Shown one piece after another: positions 1-11,003 of a stretch of DNA of 64,000 nucleotides (positions are counted from its first letter, which is position 1; each line of letters starts with the position of its first letter). The notes under the pieces were generated by a model. The model made no database searches, was not told the DNA's origin, and worked only from the letters and a program-made list of their open reading frames with translations. The stretch covers positions 144,035,108-144,099,107 of the forward strand of contig NC_092804.1 of NCBI RefSeq assembly GCF_040954645.1. The letters are read 5' to 3'. Both the position numbers and the translations under genes were made by a program. The DNA is from Diabrotica undecimpunctata (taxonomy: Eukaryota > Arthropoda > Insecta > Coleoptera > Chrysomelidae).

Positions 1-655
1 GATGACCTCTGCAAAGTCTTCCCTATTTTGGGCTTTCCTTATTAAACTTTGAAAGTCTAATCCTGTCCAATCTTTGATGTTGCGCAGCCAGGTCATTTGT
101 CATATACCCGGCCGCGTCTGCCTTCTATTTTCCCTTCTATAATAATCTGAAGGAAGTTATACCTGTCGTGTCTAAATATGTATCCAAGATAAGACGTTTT
201 ACGCTTCTTGACAATTTCTGTGAGTTCACGTTCTCTATTCATACGCCTTAAAACTTCTTCATTTCTAACGCGGTCGGCCCATGGAATTTTCAGCATACGA
301 CGAAATACCCACATCTCAAAGCTCTCTAAACGTCGTAACGAGCTGACTGTTAACGTCCAAGCTTCCACGCCGTGTAATAGTACACTATATACATAACACT
401 TTATCAGGCGGTATCGTAGGGACAAATCAAGATTACGGGTAGTGAGTAACTGTCGCATCTTTAAGAAGGTGTTTCTTGCCTGTTCTATTCTACATTTAAC
501 CTCTTGTTCTTGGTCTAAGGTTTCATGTATCCAACAGCCTAGATACTTAAACTTTTTTACTTGTTTAACTAGATTGTTGTTGACTAGTATGCTTATAACT
601 GGTGTGTGTTTTTTTGAAATTACCATTGTTTTGGTTTTTTTTAAATTCACCTTAA
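1..655 (-). pseudogene. RTE-type LINE reverse transcriptase, C-terminal remnant
   Basis: The minus strand encodes the thumb and C-terminal part of a non-LTR reverse transcriptase. Visible landmarks are GLKVNLKKTKTM at the upstream end, KYLGCWI, an IEQARNTF helix, CYVYSVLLHGVEAWTL, the FRRMLKIPW block and YLGYIFRH. The last part, with GRRR and a degenerate R-D-W-T-G-L-D-like stretch, continues in another frame toward base 1, so a frameshift lies near base 105 and the 3' end runs off the window. The catalytic YADD region is missing because the copy is 5' truncated near base 655. The same family recurs at 11574-11795, 32631-33313, 35085-36019, 60251-61257 and 62390-62600. The family assignment is firm; the copy is dead. 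Confidence 0.88.
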
Positions 656-688
656 GGCCTACAGTTAAGGCCTACAGGCCTACAGGCT
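651..688. repeat. Short tandem repeat of aaggcctacag
   Basis: The motif ttaaggcctacag is repeated with partial units just at the 5' truncation point of the RTE remnant. It looks like a local slippage or junction-associated duplication. Confidence 0.6.
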
Positions 689-796
689 ACACTTTCAACC
701 TGAAATTTTACAGTGGAAAAGACATTATTAAGCACTGGCCATAATATCGTGCATTTAGGAATTATCAAGTTTTATGGGGTACAAGAGTAATAGTTC

Positions 797-1735
797 CACT
801 TGGAGTTTCACAATACTGAATTTGCTATACTCAGCACACCCAGTAATCGTAAAAATGAAGTCATTGGCACGTTCATATGTTTAGTGGCCAAATTTCGACA
901 AGCAAATCGAACACCTAGTAAAGACATGCAGAGCTCTATGGACAGAAATATACCTCAATTTTGCTGGTCCATTAAAATGCAAAATGTTTTTGATTATCAT
1001 AGACTCGTAGTCGAAGTGGTTGGAGGTTAAAATCATCACCTCTAGTATTGTGACCGTAGATGTATTACGTGGTTTATTTGCCACTCATGGCATTCCAGAT
1101 GTTGTATCAGAAACGAAACTGGTTTTACGTCAGCTAAGCTCCAAGATTTTTTTAAGAAATACCTTATTAGACAATCATTGGTTGCACCGTACCAACCAAG
1201 TAGTAATGGGCAAGCGGAACGCATGGTACAAAATGTAAAAAATACACTTAAAAAATGACAGATAGTAATGAACAAACCAACATACAATTAGCATTGCACA
1301 GATATCTCCTGACTCAGTACATTACACCCCATTGTGCAACAGGGAGATATCCATCAGAAATATTAATGGGGCGAAAATTAGGCTCGTTATTTGATCGTTT
1401 ACAGCCTGACTTTGGAAAAGAGATGTTATCTAAGCAAGAGATCAAATATCCTGACAATCAAGAAAACGAGACTGTATTTGCAAGATCATTTGCTCCAGGT
1501 CGAAAGTGGCTTCCTTCCAAAATAATTGAAACCAGTGGACCGTTAAGCTACAAAGTTCAAGCCCCTATTGGTAAAATTTTACGTCGTATTTCTGACCAAA
1601 TCGGAACCCGCGTGAGTGATCAAGAAGTAACAGACGAAGTTACACCGTCAACCTCGATGAAAACAAAATTACTGGTACAACCGTCTTTTCCGCATCCAAA
1701 CGAATTTGTAGACCCAGAACCAGAATTTGTATAGC
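797..1735 (+). pseudogene. Ty3/gypsy integrase remnant
   Basis: Across shifting frames this stretch reads as the core and C-terminal part of a retroviral-type integrase. Seen in order are LNFAGPLKCKMFLIIIDS followed by a stop and SKWLEV, then LFATHGIPDVV, a P-S-S-N-G-Q-A-E-R-M-V-Q-N block around 1195-1235, then an open stretch with ITPHCATGRYPSEILMGRKL typical of the end of the catalytic core, and a C-terminal domain. In this family the first block normally has a catalytic aspartate where this copy has Asn, and the second catalytic aspartate after VVS is lost. At least three frameshifts or stops break it. No reverse transcriptase or gag remains upstream. It ends just before a purine tract and an LTR start, which fits the end of pol. 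Confidence 0.85.
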
Positions 1736-1818
1736 AGGCCACTGCAGTTAAAAAGCCAAATGCTCGAATAAGAAAACCTTCAAGGTATTTGGAGGACTGC
1801 GATGAGTAAATTCATCCA

Positions 1819-1929
1819 GGAGGGAGGAGTGTGATGTATTGGCAACCACATGCAGTGCGGCTACGTCACAATCAGCTGATAAAAACTCTAGACTCTCATT
1901 CACGTTAATTTTACAAACAAAAAATCCAA
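1819..1929 (+). repeat. Polypurine tract and truncated 3' LTR of the gypsy element
   Basis: A purine run ggagggaggag (1819-1829) is followed directly by tgtgatgtattggc, the usual TG start of an LTR, immediately after the degraded end of the pol frame. Only about 100 bases of the LTR remain before a Jockey fragment begins. The boundary at 1830 is inferred from the PPT-TG arrangement; no second LTR is in the window to confirm it. Confidence 0.6.
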
Positions 1930-2442
1930 AACATTCCAATTAGAATAAATGATGCCCAAATACCGCACGCATCTACTGCAAAATGCTTGGGTATGACACT
2001 TGATGCAAAGCTTCGCTGGAAAGCCCATATCAAAAAGAAAAGAGAGGAACTAGGTATCCGTTACAAGAAAATGTATTGGCTAATGGGAAAAAATTCAGGT
2101 TTGTCCACACATAATAAACAACTGATATACAAGCAAATACTGAGACCGGTATGGATGAATGGTTGCCAACTCTTGGGCTGTGCTAATAAAAGTAATATCC
2201 AGATCATCCAGAGATTCAAGAATAAAGTACTAAGGAACATCGTTGATGCTCCTTGGTACATCAGAAATGTCGACCTCCACAAGGACCTTGAGATGGAAGA
2301 TGTAAATAAAATTATCAAGAAGATGGCAGGTAGTCACGAACAACGGCTCCATAAACACGTAAACATCGAGGCCATCCAGCTCCTCGATAATACTGGGTTA
2401 GAAAGAAGACTCAAACGAACAAAACTATTTGAGTTAGTGTAA
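1930..2442 (+). pseudogene. Jockey-clade LINE ORF2, C-terminal fragment
   Basis: An open frame starting at the junction reads PIRINDAQIPHASTAKCLGM and then the typical Jockey C-terminal region: LDAKLRWKAHIKKKREEL, MYWLMGKNSGLS, a P-V-W-x-x-G-x-Q-L-x-G-C block, NKVLRNIVDAPWYIRN, and the family ending with R-R-L-K-R-T-K-x-F-E-L-V before the stop. The frame is uninterrupted, but catalytic RT and endonuclease parts are absent, so this is a 5'-truncated insertion into or beside the gypsy LTR. The same C-terminal ending is found on the other strand at 52328, so two copies of this family lie in the window. Confidence 0.9.
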
Positions 2443-3769
2443 AGTGTAATTAGTGTAAAAGCAGAGCATAGTGCTTTGTTGTGAATTTGCATGTTAGGTA
2501 TTAGTGCATAGCTGTTAGATAAAATAAGAGGACGCCATAGGGTAAGCTCTTAGAATGCATCCTTTAGTAAATTTAGACAGATAAAAATTGATAATTGGTC
2601 AGCGTTGACCAGATTCCAATGGTATAAACACAGTAGGTGTTTAATATAAAAAAAGAATTCATATTACACAGAATTTACGATGCCTTCATTGATAACTAAT
2701 CAGAGATTATAATGACATGTGTATTATTTTTTAATTTTAATTAACATTTGTGTATATATGAAGAATGAACTTTTGTTTCCTCTTTATATTTTTAACTTAT
2801 TTATTTCAAACTAGACAGCAATATACAGATAACTCATAAGAGTTTTGAAAATAATATTTACATATGATGATTTATTCTGATATTAAGATTTTAATCATGC
2901 ATCTCAACCGTTACGTGACTTACAAAGAAGGGCGTAGGTATTGTGGGAAAATGAGTTATGTCGAGCTATCAAAATGCACATACAAATGAGACTGTGCACT
3001 GGATTACTCCGAGGAAAGTTACAAACAGTAATCAAGGATAGTGCGATTCCGTGTTGAATGACCCTTCCTGGACCACGTTTATCCTCTGTGAGCTCTTAAC
3101 AAAATGGAACGGCTTATCTTTTCACAGTATTCACTTATAAATCGTGTTTAAATGCATATAAATTGCCGTTGAATATGAAACGTTTTCAAAATATTTTGCC
3201 ATTTTCGAAACCGTATGTTTGTAGATATTATTCCTAGTTAAAAGACGAACAAAACAAAATAAAATTTAGACAAGTTTTTGATACAATTTATCTCAAAAAA
3301 TTTACAAAACTTGTCCAAAAATATTTAGAAGTGCTTAAAAGGAATCCGTTCTATACTGGTATAGGAATTTTATATAAATTTTATGATTATGTATTTTAAT
3401 GTAACAAGCTGAAATTATTTGGGGAGAGTCCAGTTAGAGAGATAATTATCTGAAGATGACCTTTGATTGTAAGCTCATTTACTTATTACTCATATTAAGG
3501 CTACACCACAAGTATTCTAGAACTGAAGAAGCGTTGTAGAGTTAACTTGGGTTGAAACCAAATGTGACCTTTTGTAAATTATAATTCTTGAAGGTATTTT
3601 TGACTTGTCAGAGATGTGAATAGGTAAATGATTACTATCATAGTGGTGTTTAATGTGTACCATGAAAGTAAAGAAAATATTCTGGGATTACAAAAAGATA
3701 AATTTATGGAAGAGAAACAACCTGTTTGGATGTGAAAGTATGTACCACTTCCTGAATTTATTAAGTTTA
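2443..3769. other. Jockey 3' UTR then unassigned AT-rich DNA
   Basis: The first ~150 bases contain ataagaggacgcca, a motif also present next to the Jockey stop near 52250, so they are likely the Jockey 3' UTR. The rest shows no coding potential, RNA gene or clear repeat that I can recognise. Confidence 0.5.
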
Positions 3770-4290
3770 TATTTACATAGTATTATGTGCATTAAAGTCA
3801 CCTGCTAAAATAAAAGGTGTAGGAAGCTGAGAATGTGCAGGAAATCTTCAAGATCGGAAACTAATAAACAGTAATTTGGAGGGATGTATATGCAACAAAT
3901 TGTAATTTTGTAAGGACACCAAGCTGTAACGGCTATAGCTTCGAGGTTTGTGTTTAGCGGAATATAGTGGTAACCAGTAAAATTTTTAAGTTGTCCGGAA
4001 TATTTACCAGTGAAATTTGTTTCTTGTAGGCATAGGAAGGCAGAAGAAAACTCAGCAATAAGCTGTTTAAGGCGTGAACGACAAGGATAAAATCCATCAC
4101 AGTTCCATTGTATCAGTGTGAAGGCTGAAATTAATATGTAGTGTTTGGATTTTTGCGAGGTTTGGGAACTATCAGACGAGCATTTTTTATCACAAGTATC
4201 CTGGGAATTATTAAGACTGTCTGTCCTTTCAGAATCATCAGTTGCAAAGTGTATTTTAGTTTTTTTAGTAAGCGTTCTCGATAAAGGCAA
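3770..4290 (-). pseudogene. Jockey-like ORF2 endonuclease domain (N-terminal part)
   Basis: The minus strand encodes the start of an exonuclease-endonuclease-phosphatase domain of a non-LTR retrotransposon: IQWNCDGFYPCRSRLKQLI, then FLCLQETNF with the catalytic Glu of the QE motif, then ICCIYIPPN. After a frameshift near 3805 it continues with QLPTPFILAGDFNAHNTM, which carries the GDFNAH motif. The copy ends at about 3770, so the downstream endonuclease and all of the RT are missing. The gag-like ORF1 of the same element lies directly upstream on this strand, in the expected order. Confidence 0.87.
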
Positions 4291-4558
4291 TTATATTATC
4301 AGGAGGGACTGCAAAAGCTTCTGGGTTTTGTTTATAGGCTTCTTGTCTTGCTTGCTTGGAGTCAGTGGATAGACTGGGGTCAACAGAAGAGCTACGTTTT
4401 CGTTTCTTTTTTTGTATTTGAGGGGCTAGATTAACTAGGAACTGTTTGTTTAGGAGGAAACATGGTTTGCTCTGTTGCGAGATTTTCCACAGGTTGAAGG
4501 TTCTGATTGCTTATAGATGATAAAGATGAGCGTGGCCTCTTCTGTGAAAGTTAAGAAG

Positions 4559-5425
4559 TTAAACATAGTATATCTGACTTTTCAGATTTGTATTATTTTC
4601 GCAATTTTTTGGGAAGCAAGAAAGATAAGGCAAATTTGTTTGGGAGGGACACAGCTCAGAATGAGAGGGAAATTGTGTATTCTGTTGCTGTGGCGTTGAT
4701 TCGGTAGGGGGTGCTAGGTCATGAGAAAGAGTAGAATTTTGAGATAATAAGTTGTCAGATGACGTATTGGGAGAATTAGAAGCAACATGTCCTGACTTTT
4801 TGCACAAGAAACATTCCATCTTGTCCGTAGACAGAAAAATTCTATTACCATTGCCTTCAAAAGAAATTAACAAGGAGGTGTGAAGCTCAAAATTATCAGA
4901 GGGAGAAAAAACATATACTGGACGACGGAAGCGGGAGTATTCATCACCTAGAATGCTTGCTTTACGGAAGGACACAGGGAAGGCTATTTGAAAACCACGA
5001 CTCTTTACTGCATTTTCGGCCAGTTCATGGAAAATGTAAAGAGATATATTCGAAATTAATGTTTATTTTGTTGGGGAGATAAGTTCTCGAATACTTAGAA
5101 TAAGGAGTCCGATTTGAACAGTTGGGTGAAATTTGAACAGTTGGGTGAAATTTGATCAAGTTGATCAACGAGATCTGAGTTAGCTAGATATATGCAGATC
5201 CTATTGTTCGAGATTCTGGATGAAAATGAAATATTTTTTGGTCTGATTATATCACCAATGGCTTTAACGTAGTCTAGAAGTTTAAGATTTTCTTCTGCGT
5301 GGAGAACTATCGCCTGTTCTTTTTTTGGAAAAGATGGTTTCGGGGTAGATTGTGCAGCGGTTACGTATGAGAGAGATGTAGTTGCTGGAATGCACTTTGA
5401 AAGGTCATGGTTAAGGTAGAAGACA
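4559..5425 (-). pseudogene. Jockey-like ORF1 (gag-like) with zinc knuckle
   Basis: This is the RNA-binding ORF1 protein belonging to the endonuclease fragment downstream. An upstream segment reads AAQSTPKPSFPKKEQAIVLH and then RISNNRICIYLANSDLVDQL, a conserved block of this ORF1 family. After frameshifts between about 5000 and 5140 it resumes with PVSFRKASILGDEYS, RRPVYVFS and a CCHC-type knuckle CFLCKKSGHVASNSP in which the last Cys has become Ser. A Ser/Thr/Gln-rich tail follows. ORF1 proteins of this clade usually carry one or more knuckles and coat the element's RNA. The broken knuckle and frameshifts indicate a decayed copy. The start is uncertain; a Leu/Ser-rich stretch upstream (to about 5480) may be its N-terminus or 5' UTR. 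Confidence 0.82.
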
Positions 5426-5479
5426 GTAACATCGCTTTATATCTTTTCTTTAACTTTTTCGTTTTGCTATCAGAATTGT

Positions 5480-6649
5480 ATTAAAAGCCATTGAGTTGAA
5501 TGGCCAGCAAGAACCAGCAGACTGGTAAAACCAGTCTCTGGTGTGCACTTTGTATAAATTAAATATAATTTATATGATTTAATAATATAATAAAAGTCAT
5601 ACGTACAAAACTTGTCCAGAAATCACGTTTCGAAATTACACAATAAGAAATCGAAAGTTTACAAACTACCTGTTTAGAATAGCTATAAACAAAGTTCAAA
5701 TACGCTGGATGATATCCAATCTCCAATAGGAGAGGAACGGAAAGAAGAAGGCAAAAAAGAAAAGAAAGAACAGCTTTTTCCTTTCTGTTTATTCTGTCCA
5801 TATTACAACAAAGATATTTTATTGAAAAATGTATCTCACTTCTATGTGGTTAACAACATAATGGTTATACATCCAATTGAATAACAAAAGGAATCGTTAG
5901 ACAGAATATACGCTTCGTCAAGTATGAATTTTGGTTATTACACAATGTAATCGCAATTATGGTCAACAGATAAACACATTTTTAAATCAATTATATTAAT
6001 TGCTCCATAACTCACTGACAACTAAGCAGACGCAAATTCGCTTTGAAAATTAAACGAGTGAATATGTAACTGTATAAATCGTGTCCATGTCCAACCCTAA
6101 TATCTTTTATGTTTTACATTTTTGTGTACTACTTTGTCGTGCACGATTTATTTCAAACTGAGTGCATAACGACATCTTTGAAGTATATTACTTTTAGAAA
6201 AGAAAACAGAAAAACCGTTGTGTTTTTTATCATTCTGTCTACAAGTGTGTGAAGTTTGTTTCATAATATTCTATCTTTCTTCAATATTACAATATTTCTT
6301 TCTAACATGGGTCGTAGCGTAAGAAACTAAGGATGTGATGTAATAAAATCTGACTGAAAAAAGTTGTTAGGAAAGAAATGAACTATGTAAAAATTAAAAA
6401 ATGTAAAAATAAAATAGTTTTTATAATTTCAATATTAATGCTATAGTACCAATCTGTCTTGTCTTTGTAAATTCAACAAATACGTTTCTAGGTATTTAAC
6501 CAAGAGAATGATCTTTCTCTGGAGCTGCTATTAGCGGAAATATAACAATTATTCATCTTGCACCAATTGGACAACTTCAAAAATTTAACGCAAAGAGGCA
6601 AGGCTTTTTTCATAAATTAGGTACCTAAGTACTAAAAGTTCAGTTTTAA
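5480..6649. other. Unassigned AT-rich DNA
   Basis: I see no supported gene, RNA or terminal repeats here. Short open frames exist but have no recognisable domain. Confidence 0.5.
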
Positions 6650-6657
6650 GTGATCAC

Positions 6658-6790
6658 TAGACTTCGGCAAATATGCAAATAAAAATGTAGAAAATATGCG
6701 CATAAATATGCACGTTTTTACCCGAAAATATGCAAATATTTTACAAAATATGCATACAAATAAATAAAAAAATCGTAAAATAGTAACAAT
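6658..6790 (+). repeat. hAT left TIR and subterminal atatgca repeats
   Basis: After the 20-base TIR there is a cluster of aaatatgca/aaatatgcg motifs (for example near 6669, 6693, 6705, 6727 and 6748). In other hAT elements such clustered subterminal motifs are transposase binding sites. Confidence 0.8.
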
Positions 6791-6890
6791 TTTATTAAAA
6801 AAAAAAGTGTACATAACTAAATATTTCCTACTATTCATTAAGATTTACATTTATTTTAAGTAACTACATCATTTTTAAGTATGAATAAAC

Positions 6891-8980
6891 TTATTTAGAA
6901 TTATGGTAACAATAAATGACCAAGTGGTGTTCAAAATTTTCTAACAAAAACTTGTGGCTTCTGTCTGAGTACATATATTTATATATGGAAAAACTTCGTT
7001 CAACATCAACTGATGTAACGGGAGCATTTTTCAAACTAACCAAAACATTTGGTTCTAAATTAATTGTTTCCGAAATATTTCCAGCTAGAACACTGACTAC
7101 TTCAGAAAGAATATGGTAACCATTATTTTTTTCCATAGTAGCTTCAAATTTTTTTAAAATATCTTTTCCAATATTACCTCTAACGTTCCGACAACATGAC
7201 GCAAATTCTTTTATTAATGCTGTACTTTCGAACAATGACAGTTTTGGTGATTCTAACTGAGTAATTGTTTTTTGAACAAAACTAAAATTTGATTTTATAA
7301 ATGAAAGTTCTTGTTGAAGCAAGTTACTCTGAAAAGTTTGTTTAGAATCCAAAAGAGATTGGGAACTTTCATCTGTTAACGTATCAATTATATTCTTTAT
7401 TTTAACAAAATGATCTGCATAAAAATTAGCTGCTTCTAACCATGTTCCCCATCGCGTTAAAATAGGTTGTGGTGGAAGAGGAATGTTAGGTAGCATTTCT
7501 TTATAAAGTTGGATTCTTATAGGAGATTTAAGAAATACTTTTTTGACACTGGATATCATGGTATTTACAAGAGGAAACTTTTTTCGTATTTCCTCTGCAC
7601 CTCTGTTTAATCCATGTGCTACACAAGTAACATGTATTAAATCTGGGAAAAATATTTTTAAATTTTGTCCTGCTTTCACCATATAAGGAGCAGCATCCGA
7701 TAAAATAAGCAGTAATTTATTAGAAGGAATAGTTGTCGGAAGAAAAAAAGTTGCTAATGTTTCTTGTATAAAACGCGAAATTGTTAAAGCATTTGTTTTC
7801 TCAAGTTGCTGGCATGAAATAAGATGAGATTTTGGTAGGGTATCTTCTTTAAGAACACCAATCAATAAATGAGCAATATACTTTCCTGAGGAATCAGTGG
7901 TTTCGTCTACAGATATGTAAAAATAATTATCTGCAATTTCTTCCTTAATATTAATTAACACCGACGAGTATAGCCCGTTCACATTATTTCTTCTTAGAGA
8001 CCGATCACTTGGAACATTAAGTTTGCAATATTTTTTTAGAAATGAACTAAAATTTACATTTGCTAATTTTGAAAGCGGTATGTTTGCAGACACTAATGCG
8101 CGACACAAGTCTTCATTAAAAGTTTCTTGCTCATCTAATTTTTTTGAAGTAGATTGGAAACATTTAGCCATTGAAGTTTGATGTTTTCCTCCTATTTTTC
8201 CTTTTTTTGCAATGTGTGAAGCAGTTTTCACATGTTGGTCTATCTGAAATTTCTTCTCACATGCTATCTATAAATAAAAATAAAAACCTTTATTTTAACC
8301 CAACCTTTAAAATATAAAAATATACAAGGTGTTTTTGCTTAATCAAATAACTGGTTTGGAAAAAAAACACTCGCTAAGTGTTTTAAATGCAGTATTAATC
8401 CACAAATTAGTTTTTGTTACTAACCATTAGTACATCATATAACTTATTTTAAAATTCAACAAAAGTTTTTTTTTTTTGTTAATTCAATTACAATAAAAAT
8501 AATTGTGTTTTAGAATAGCTGACTTCATAAAAAAAAGTAAAGGTAAAAAATTTTTCTAAATACACACCATTGTATCGTACCATGGACAATTTTTTCTCAC
8601 TAAAGGAAGCTATTTTTCATTTAAAAACAACCTACGAGTACTAAATTTCAAGTAAATACGTTTATTGGTTTTAAAGTTATTGTTGTTATTAACTAAAAGA
8701 ATTTAATTTTTTTAAATTTTAACACCCTGTATCTCGAAAAGTAAATAAGTTTGACCCCTCATTAACTATATCGTTTTGTTCAATTTTTCGAGAAGTATCT
8801 ACAGTCAAACGTTGTAAGTGTCATTTGGAAACACCCTGTATGTATGAAATATTAGATATTTAATAGAAAATATTAGATACTTACAATTTTGCCACAGACT
8901 GAACAGTAGATTTTTCCCATATCCATAGACAGCTCTTTATAAGGTTTAATCCAAGTTGAAGCACTGGTTGTTTTAGGCAT
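6891..8980 (-). CDS. hAT transposase, two exons, apparently intact
   Basis: Exon 1 is 8980-8885: it starts at ATG with MPKTTSASTWIKPYKEL and ends in YCSVCGKI at a GTAAGT donor. Exon 2 is 8267-6891, after a TTTATAG acceptor, and runs to a stop with no interruption; the join gives about 490 residues. Exon 2 begins IACEKKFQIDQHVKTASH, so the two Cys of exon 1 and two His of exon 2 make a BED/CGGBP1-like zinc finger split by the intron. The catalytic core has ISVDETTDSSGKYIAHL (first Asp near residue 153), LILSDAAPYMVKAG (second Asp), a CVAHGLNR motif, and a C-terminal dimerisation region with SVDVERSFSIYKYMYSDR. Length, order and motifs fit known hAT transposases of the CGGBP1-like group. Whether it is transcribed cannot be seen. 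The zinc finger should bind the terminal or subterminal repeats. Confidence 0.93.
8325..8838. mobile_element. MITE inside the hAT transposase intron
   Basis: The left end reads tacaaggtgtttttg and the right end, inverted, reads tacagggtgtttcc; both abut TA. A copy of the aacaccctgta motif also lies inside at about 8721. This is the pattern of a Tc1/mariner-type MITE with TA duplication. It lies wholly within the intron between the GTAAGT donor at 8884 and the acceptor at 8268, so it does not break the frame. Confidence 0.6.
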
Positions 8981-9439
8981 TATAAAATCACAATCTTCCT
9001 TTTTGTTACGCACAACGAGTGTTTACGCTTTGAATATCAAAACAAAAATGATTTACAAATCTGAGCATCAAATTAGAAATGTTTAGGTACCTAATTCAAT
9101 AAACTGGGAGATTTTGGAAAATCCCTAAATTAGGAACAAAACTATTAGCCGTTTACCTGCTGTTAAGATACAATAAATTGTAGATAGATTTGAGGATTAG
9201 ATCATAAAATGCAAATGAGCGAACCCTTAGCGATTATCCAATAACTGAATGCCTCAGTGACCGAGACTTTCTAAGAATGTTGAGGGCTACTTAAATTGAT
9301 CTTCTTTGAAATTGTAAATGTTTTGTACCTGTAGAGATTACGTACTTAGATCATTTCTTGATTAAAATGACTACAAAATTTTATACAAGAATTGAAATAA
9401 ATTGGTATGTTTAAAAATTTTCAAATACAGTATAAAAAT

Positions 9440-9554
9440 CTGAACTTTTATGCACTTTATGCAAACTTTTATACAAATATGCCAAAATATGAAATATTTG
9501 CATAAAAGATGCACAATATGCAAAATATGCAATATGCATATTTGCCGAAGTCTA
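9440..9554 (-). repeat. hAT right TIR and subterminal atatgca repeats
   Basis: Mirror-image cluster of tatgca and atatgc motifs running into the right TIR, including several between 9450 and 9542. It matches the left cluster in motif and orientation relative to the end. Confidence 0.8.
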
Positions 9555-9887
9555 GTGATCACTGTCAAAGATAATTAAATATTATTTGATATGCAAGTAT
9601 ATAATAAATAAGAAATAATGTCGTCAGATAAATGTTTTATATACTAATTAAATTATATCGATAAGATTTAGGAAACCTTGCTTTAAAAATTTGCCACACT
9701 ATTGGTCAAAATTTAAGTCGATAATTTCCAAAATTTCACAAAATTATTCTTTAGGGATGGAACTGCGAAACATTATTTTATTCAGTGATTTGATATTTTT
9801 CATAGAAATCGTTTCTCATTTTTTAAATATATTATTTAAATTGTGTTGCAAAATAGAGTCTGCTTTTCACTTGGGGCAGAACTTTGT

Positions 9888-9918
9888 GAAGTCAACAAAC
9901 ATTATGTTTGTTGACTTC
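9888..9918. other. Perfect 14-bp-stem hairpin
   Basis: gaagtcaacaaaca is followed by tta and its exact inverse tgtttgttgacttc. It lies at the degraded C-terminal end of the Helitron helicase frame. A CTRR terminus was not found just beyond it, so it is not clearly the Helitron 3' hairpin. Confidence 0.7.
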
Positions 9919-10378
9919 AACAAAATTATTTTTTTTGCGTTAAATAAATATAAAACGATGACCGTTTTCCGACACGGGAATAATTGTCCATGCGCAAAGC
10001 ATGGAAACTCTGTTTTCAGTTAATTCCACAAACTTCCAACGGTTGGCTTTGTGATTTGTTTATTGTCATTGCAGAAGCCAAAAGCACGGGAAATTGTAAA
10101 CGATTAAAATCAAATGGTACGTTCGTAGAAATCATCAGTATACGCGAAATCAAGACATCCTCTTCTTTGTATTTTCCCTTGATGATCGTTGTCGCAATGA
10201 CATTATTGTTCATAAGCTTTTTCACAGTCAGTTTCATTTCATTGAAAAGTCGAGGTTGATTAATGTTACGCAGCATAATAACAATTGATCGTACTTTTAA
10301 TTGTAAATTGTTAGGTGGGAATCCATGCAATTTCAATGAATTGAAAAACTCGCAGGATAATTATTGACTACGTCATTC
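9890..10378 (-). pseudogene. Helitron PIF1-like helicase, C-terminal remnant
   Basis: The minus strand reads DVVNNYPASFFNSLKLHGFP and then PPNNLQLKVRSIVIMLRNIN, QPRLFNEMKL, IIKGKYKEEDVLISRI, PFDFNRLQFPVLLASAMTIN, KSQSQPLEVCGIN. These are the final helicase motifs of PIF1-type helicases found in Helitron Rep-Hel proteins and in their insect relatives; the AMTINKSQGQ motif is nearly intact, with Ser in place of the last Gly. After a stop at 10016 the remaining F-x-H-G-Q-L-like tail is recognisable but frameshifted. The Rep nuclease and earlier helicase motifs are missing. A cellular PIF1 is less likely because the copy is truncated and sits among repeats. Confidence 0.85.
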
Positions 10379-10424
10379 TAATTTATAACTGTGTCAACAG
10401 ATTTGAATGAAAACAACTTACTTG

Positions 10425-10615
10425 AAAGAAAATTCAGAGTAGTATATTCAAAAATCGGTCAAGCCGTTTCGAAGGAGTGTACTAACTAACTCTGTGACAC
10501 TGATTACACTAATTTCGCCATTAAAAAATACGGGTTGGTAATAGAAGGGACCATCCTTATCACTTAGGGATATAAAAAATATATTACGACCAATTATTAG
10601 ACCTACCTAATATAT
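10425..10615. repeat. Dispersed repeat unit (caagccgtttcg motif)
   Basis: Contains tcggtcaagccgtttcgaagg, actaactctgtgacac and cagacctacc-like segments that recur in the same order in the array at 12567-13255. The foldback element starting at 10616 interrupts this unit, and the unit resumes after 12566. Confidence 0.7.
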
Positions 10616-11003
10616 AGTCCTACCAGAGATCTAAGAGAGTCATTAATATTTATTATCGATAAGTGTCTACCGCAAGGCAGCGGGGGATCGCCCCTGAAGA
10701 GGATCGTACTTTTATTTTCTATTTGCATTACTTATTCGATTGTTAGATGTGTTTAAAAGCCAGTCTTTATCATTGTCTACTAAAGTTATAATAGTTGCGA
10801 AAATATTAACATACACTACATTCACATATTTACAAAACTTTATCATTTCTAAATAGAGTACAAAAAGAACGGAGTGAAAAATATTTTAGAAAATTATTTT
10901 CAAAATTAAGGCGTGTCCAAAAGCTTGTTTTATACCGTTATCAACTGAATTTAAAAATATTTACATAAATTATATATACATAGAAAATTTACCATTTATA
11001 AAT

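Larger units (their letters stand above)
6650..9562 (-). mobile_element. Complete hAT transposon with TIRs and 8-bp target duplication
   Basis: The element body runs from 6658 to 9554 (2897 bp). Both ends start with the same inverted sequence, tagacttcggcaaatatgca, exact over 20 bases. It is flanked on both sides by gtgatcac (6650-6657 and 9555-9562), an 8-bp duplication of the length made by hAT transposases, and itself a palindrome. A two-exon transposase on the minus strand fills the interior. Subterminal regions on both sides are full of short atatgca motifs. Everything needed for mobility seems present, which sets this element apart from all others in the window. Confidence 0.95.

Noticed and set aside
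5559..5801. 80-residue minus-strand frame beginning MDRINRKEKAVLSF with hydrophobic stretch
   Set aside because: Hydrophobic and lysine-rich residues are expected from AT-rich DNA; no family match or supporting signals.
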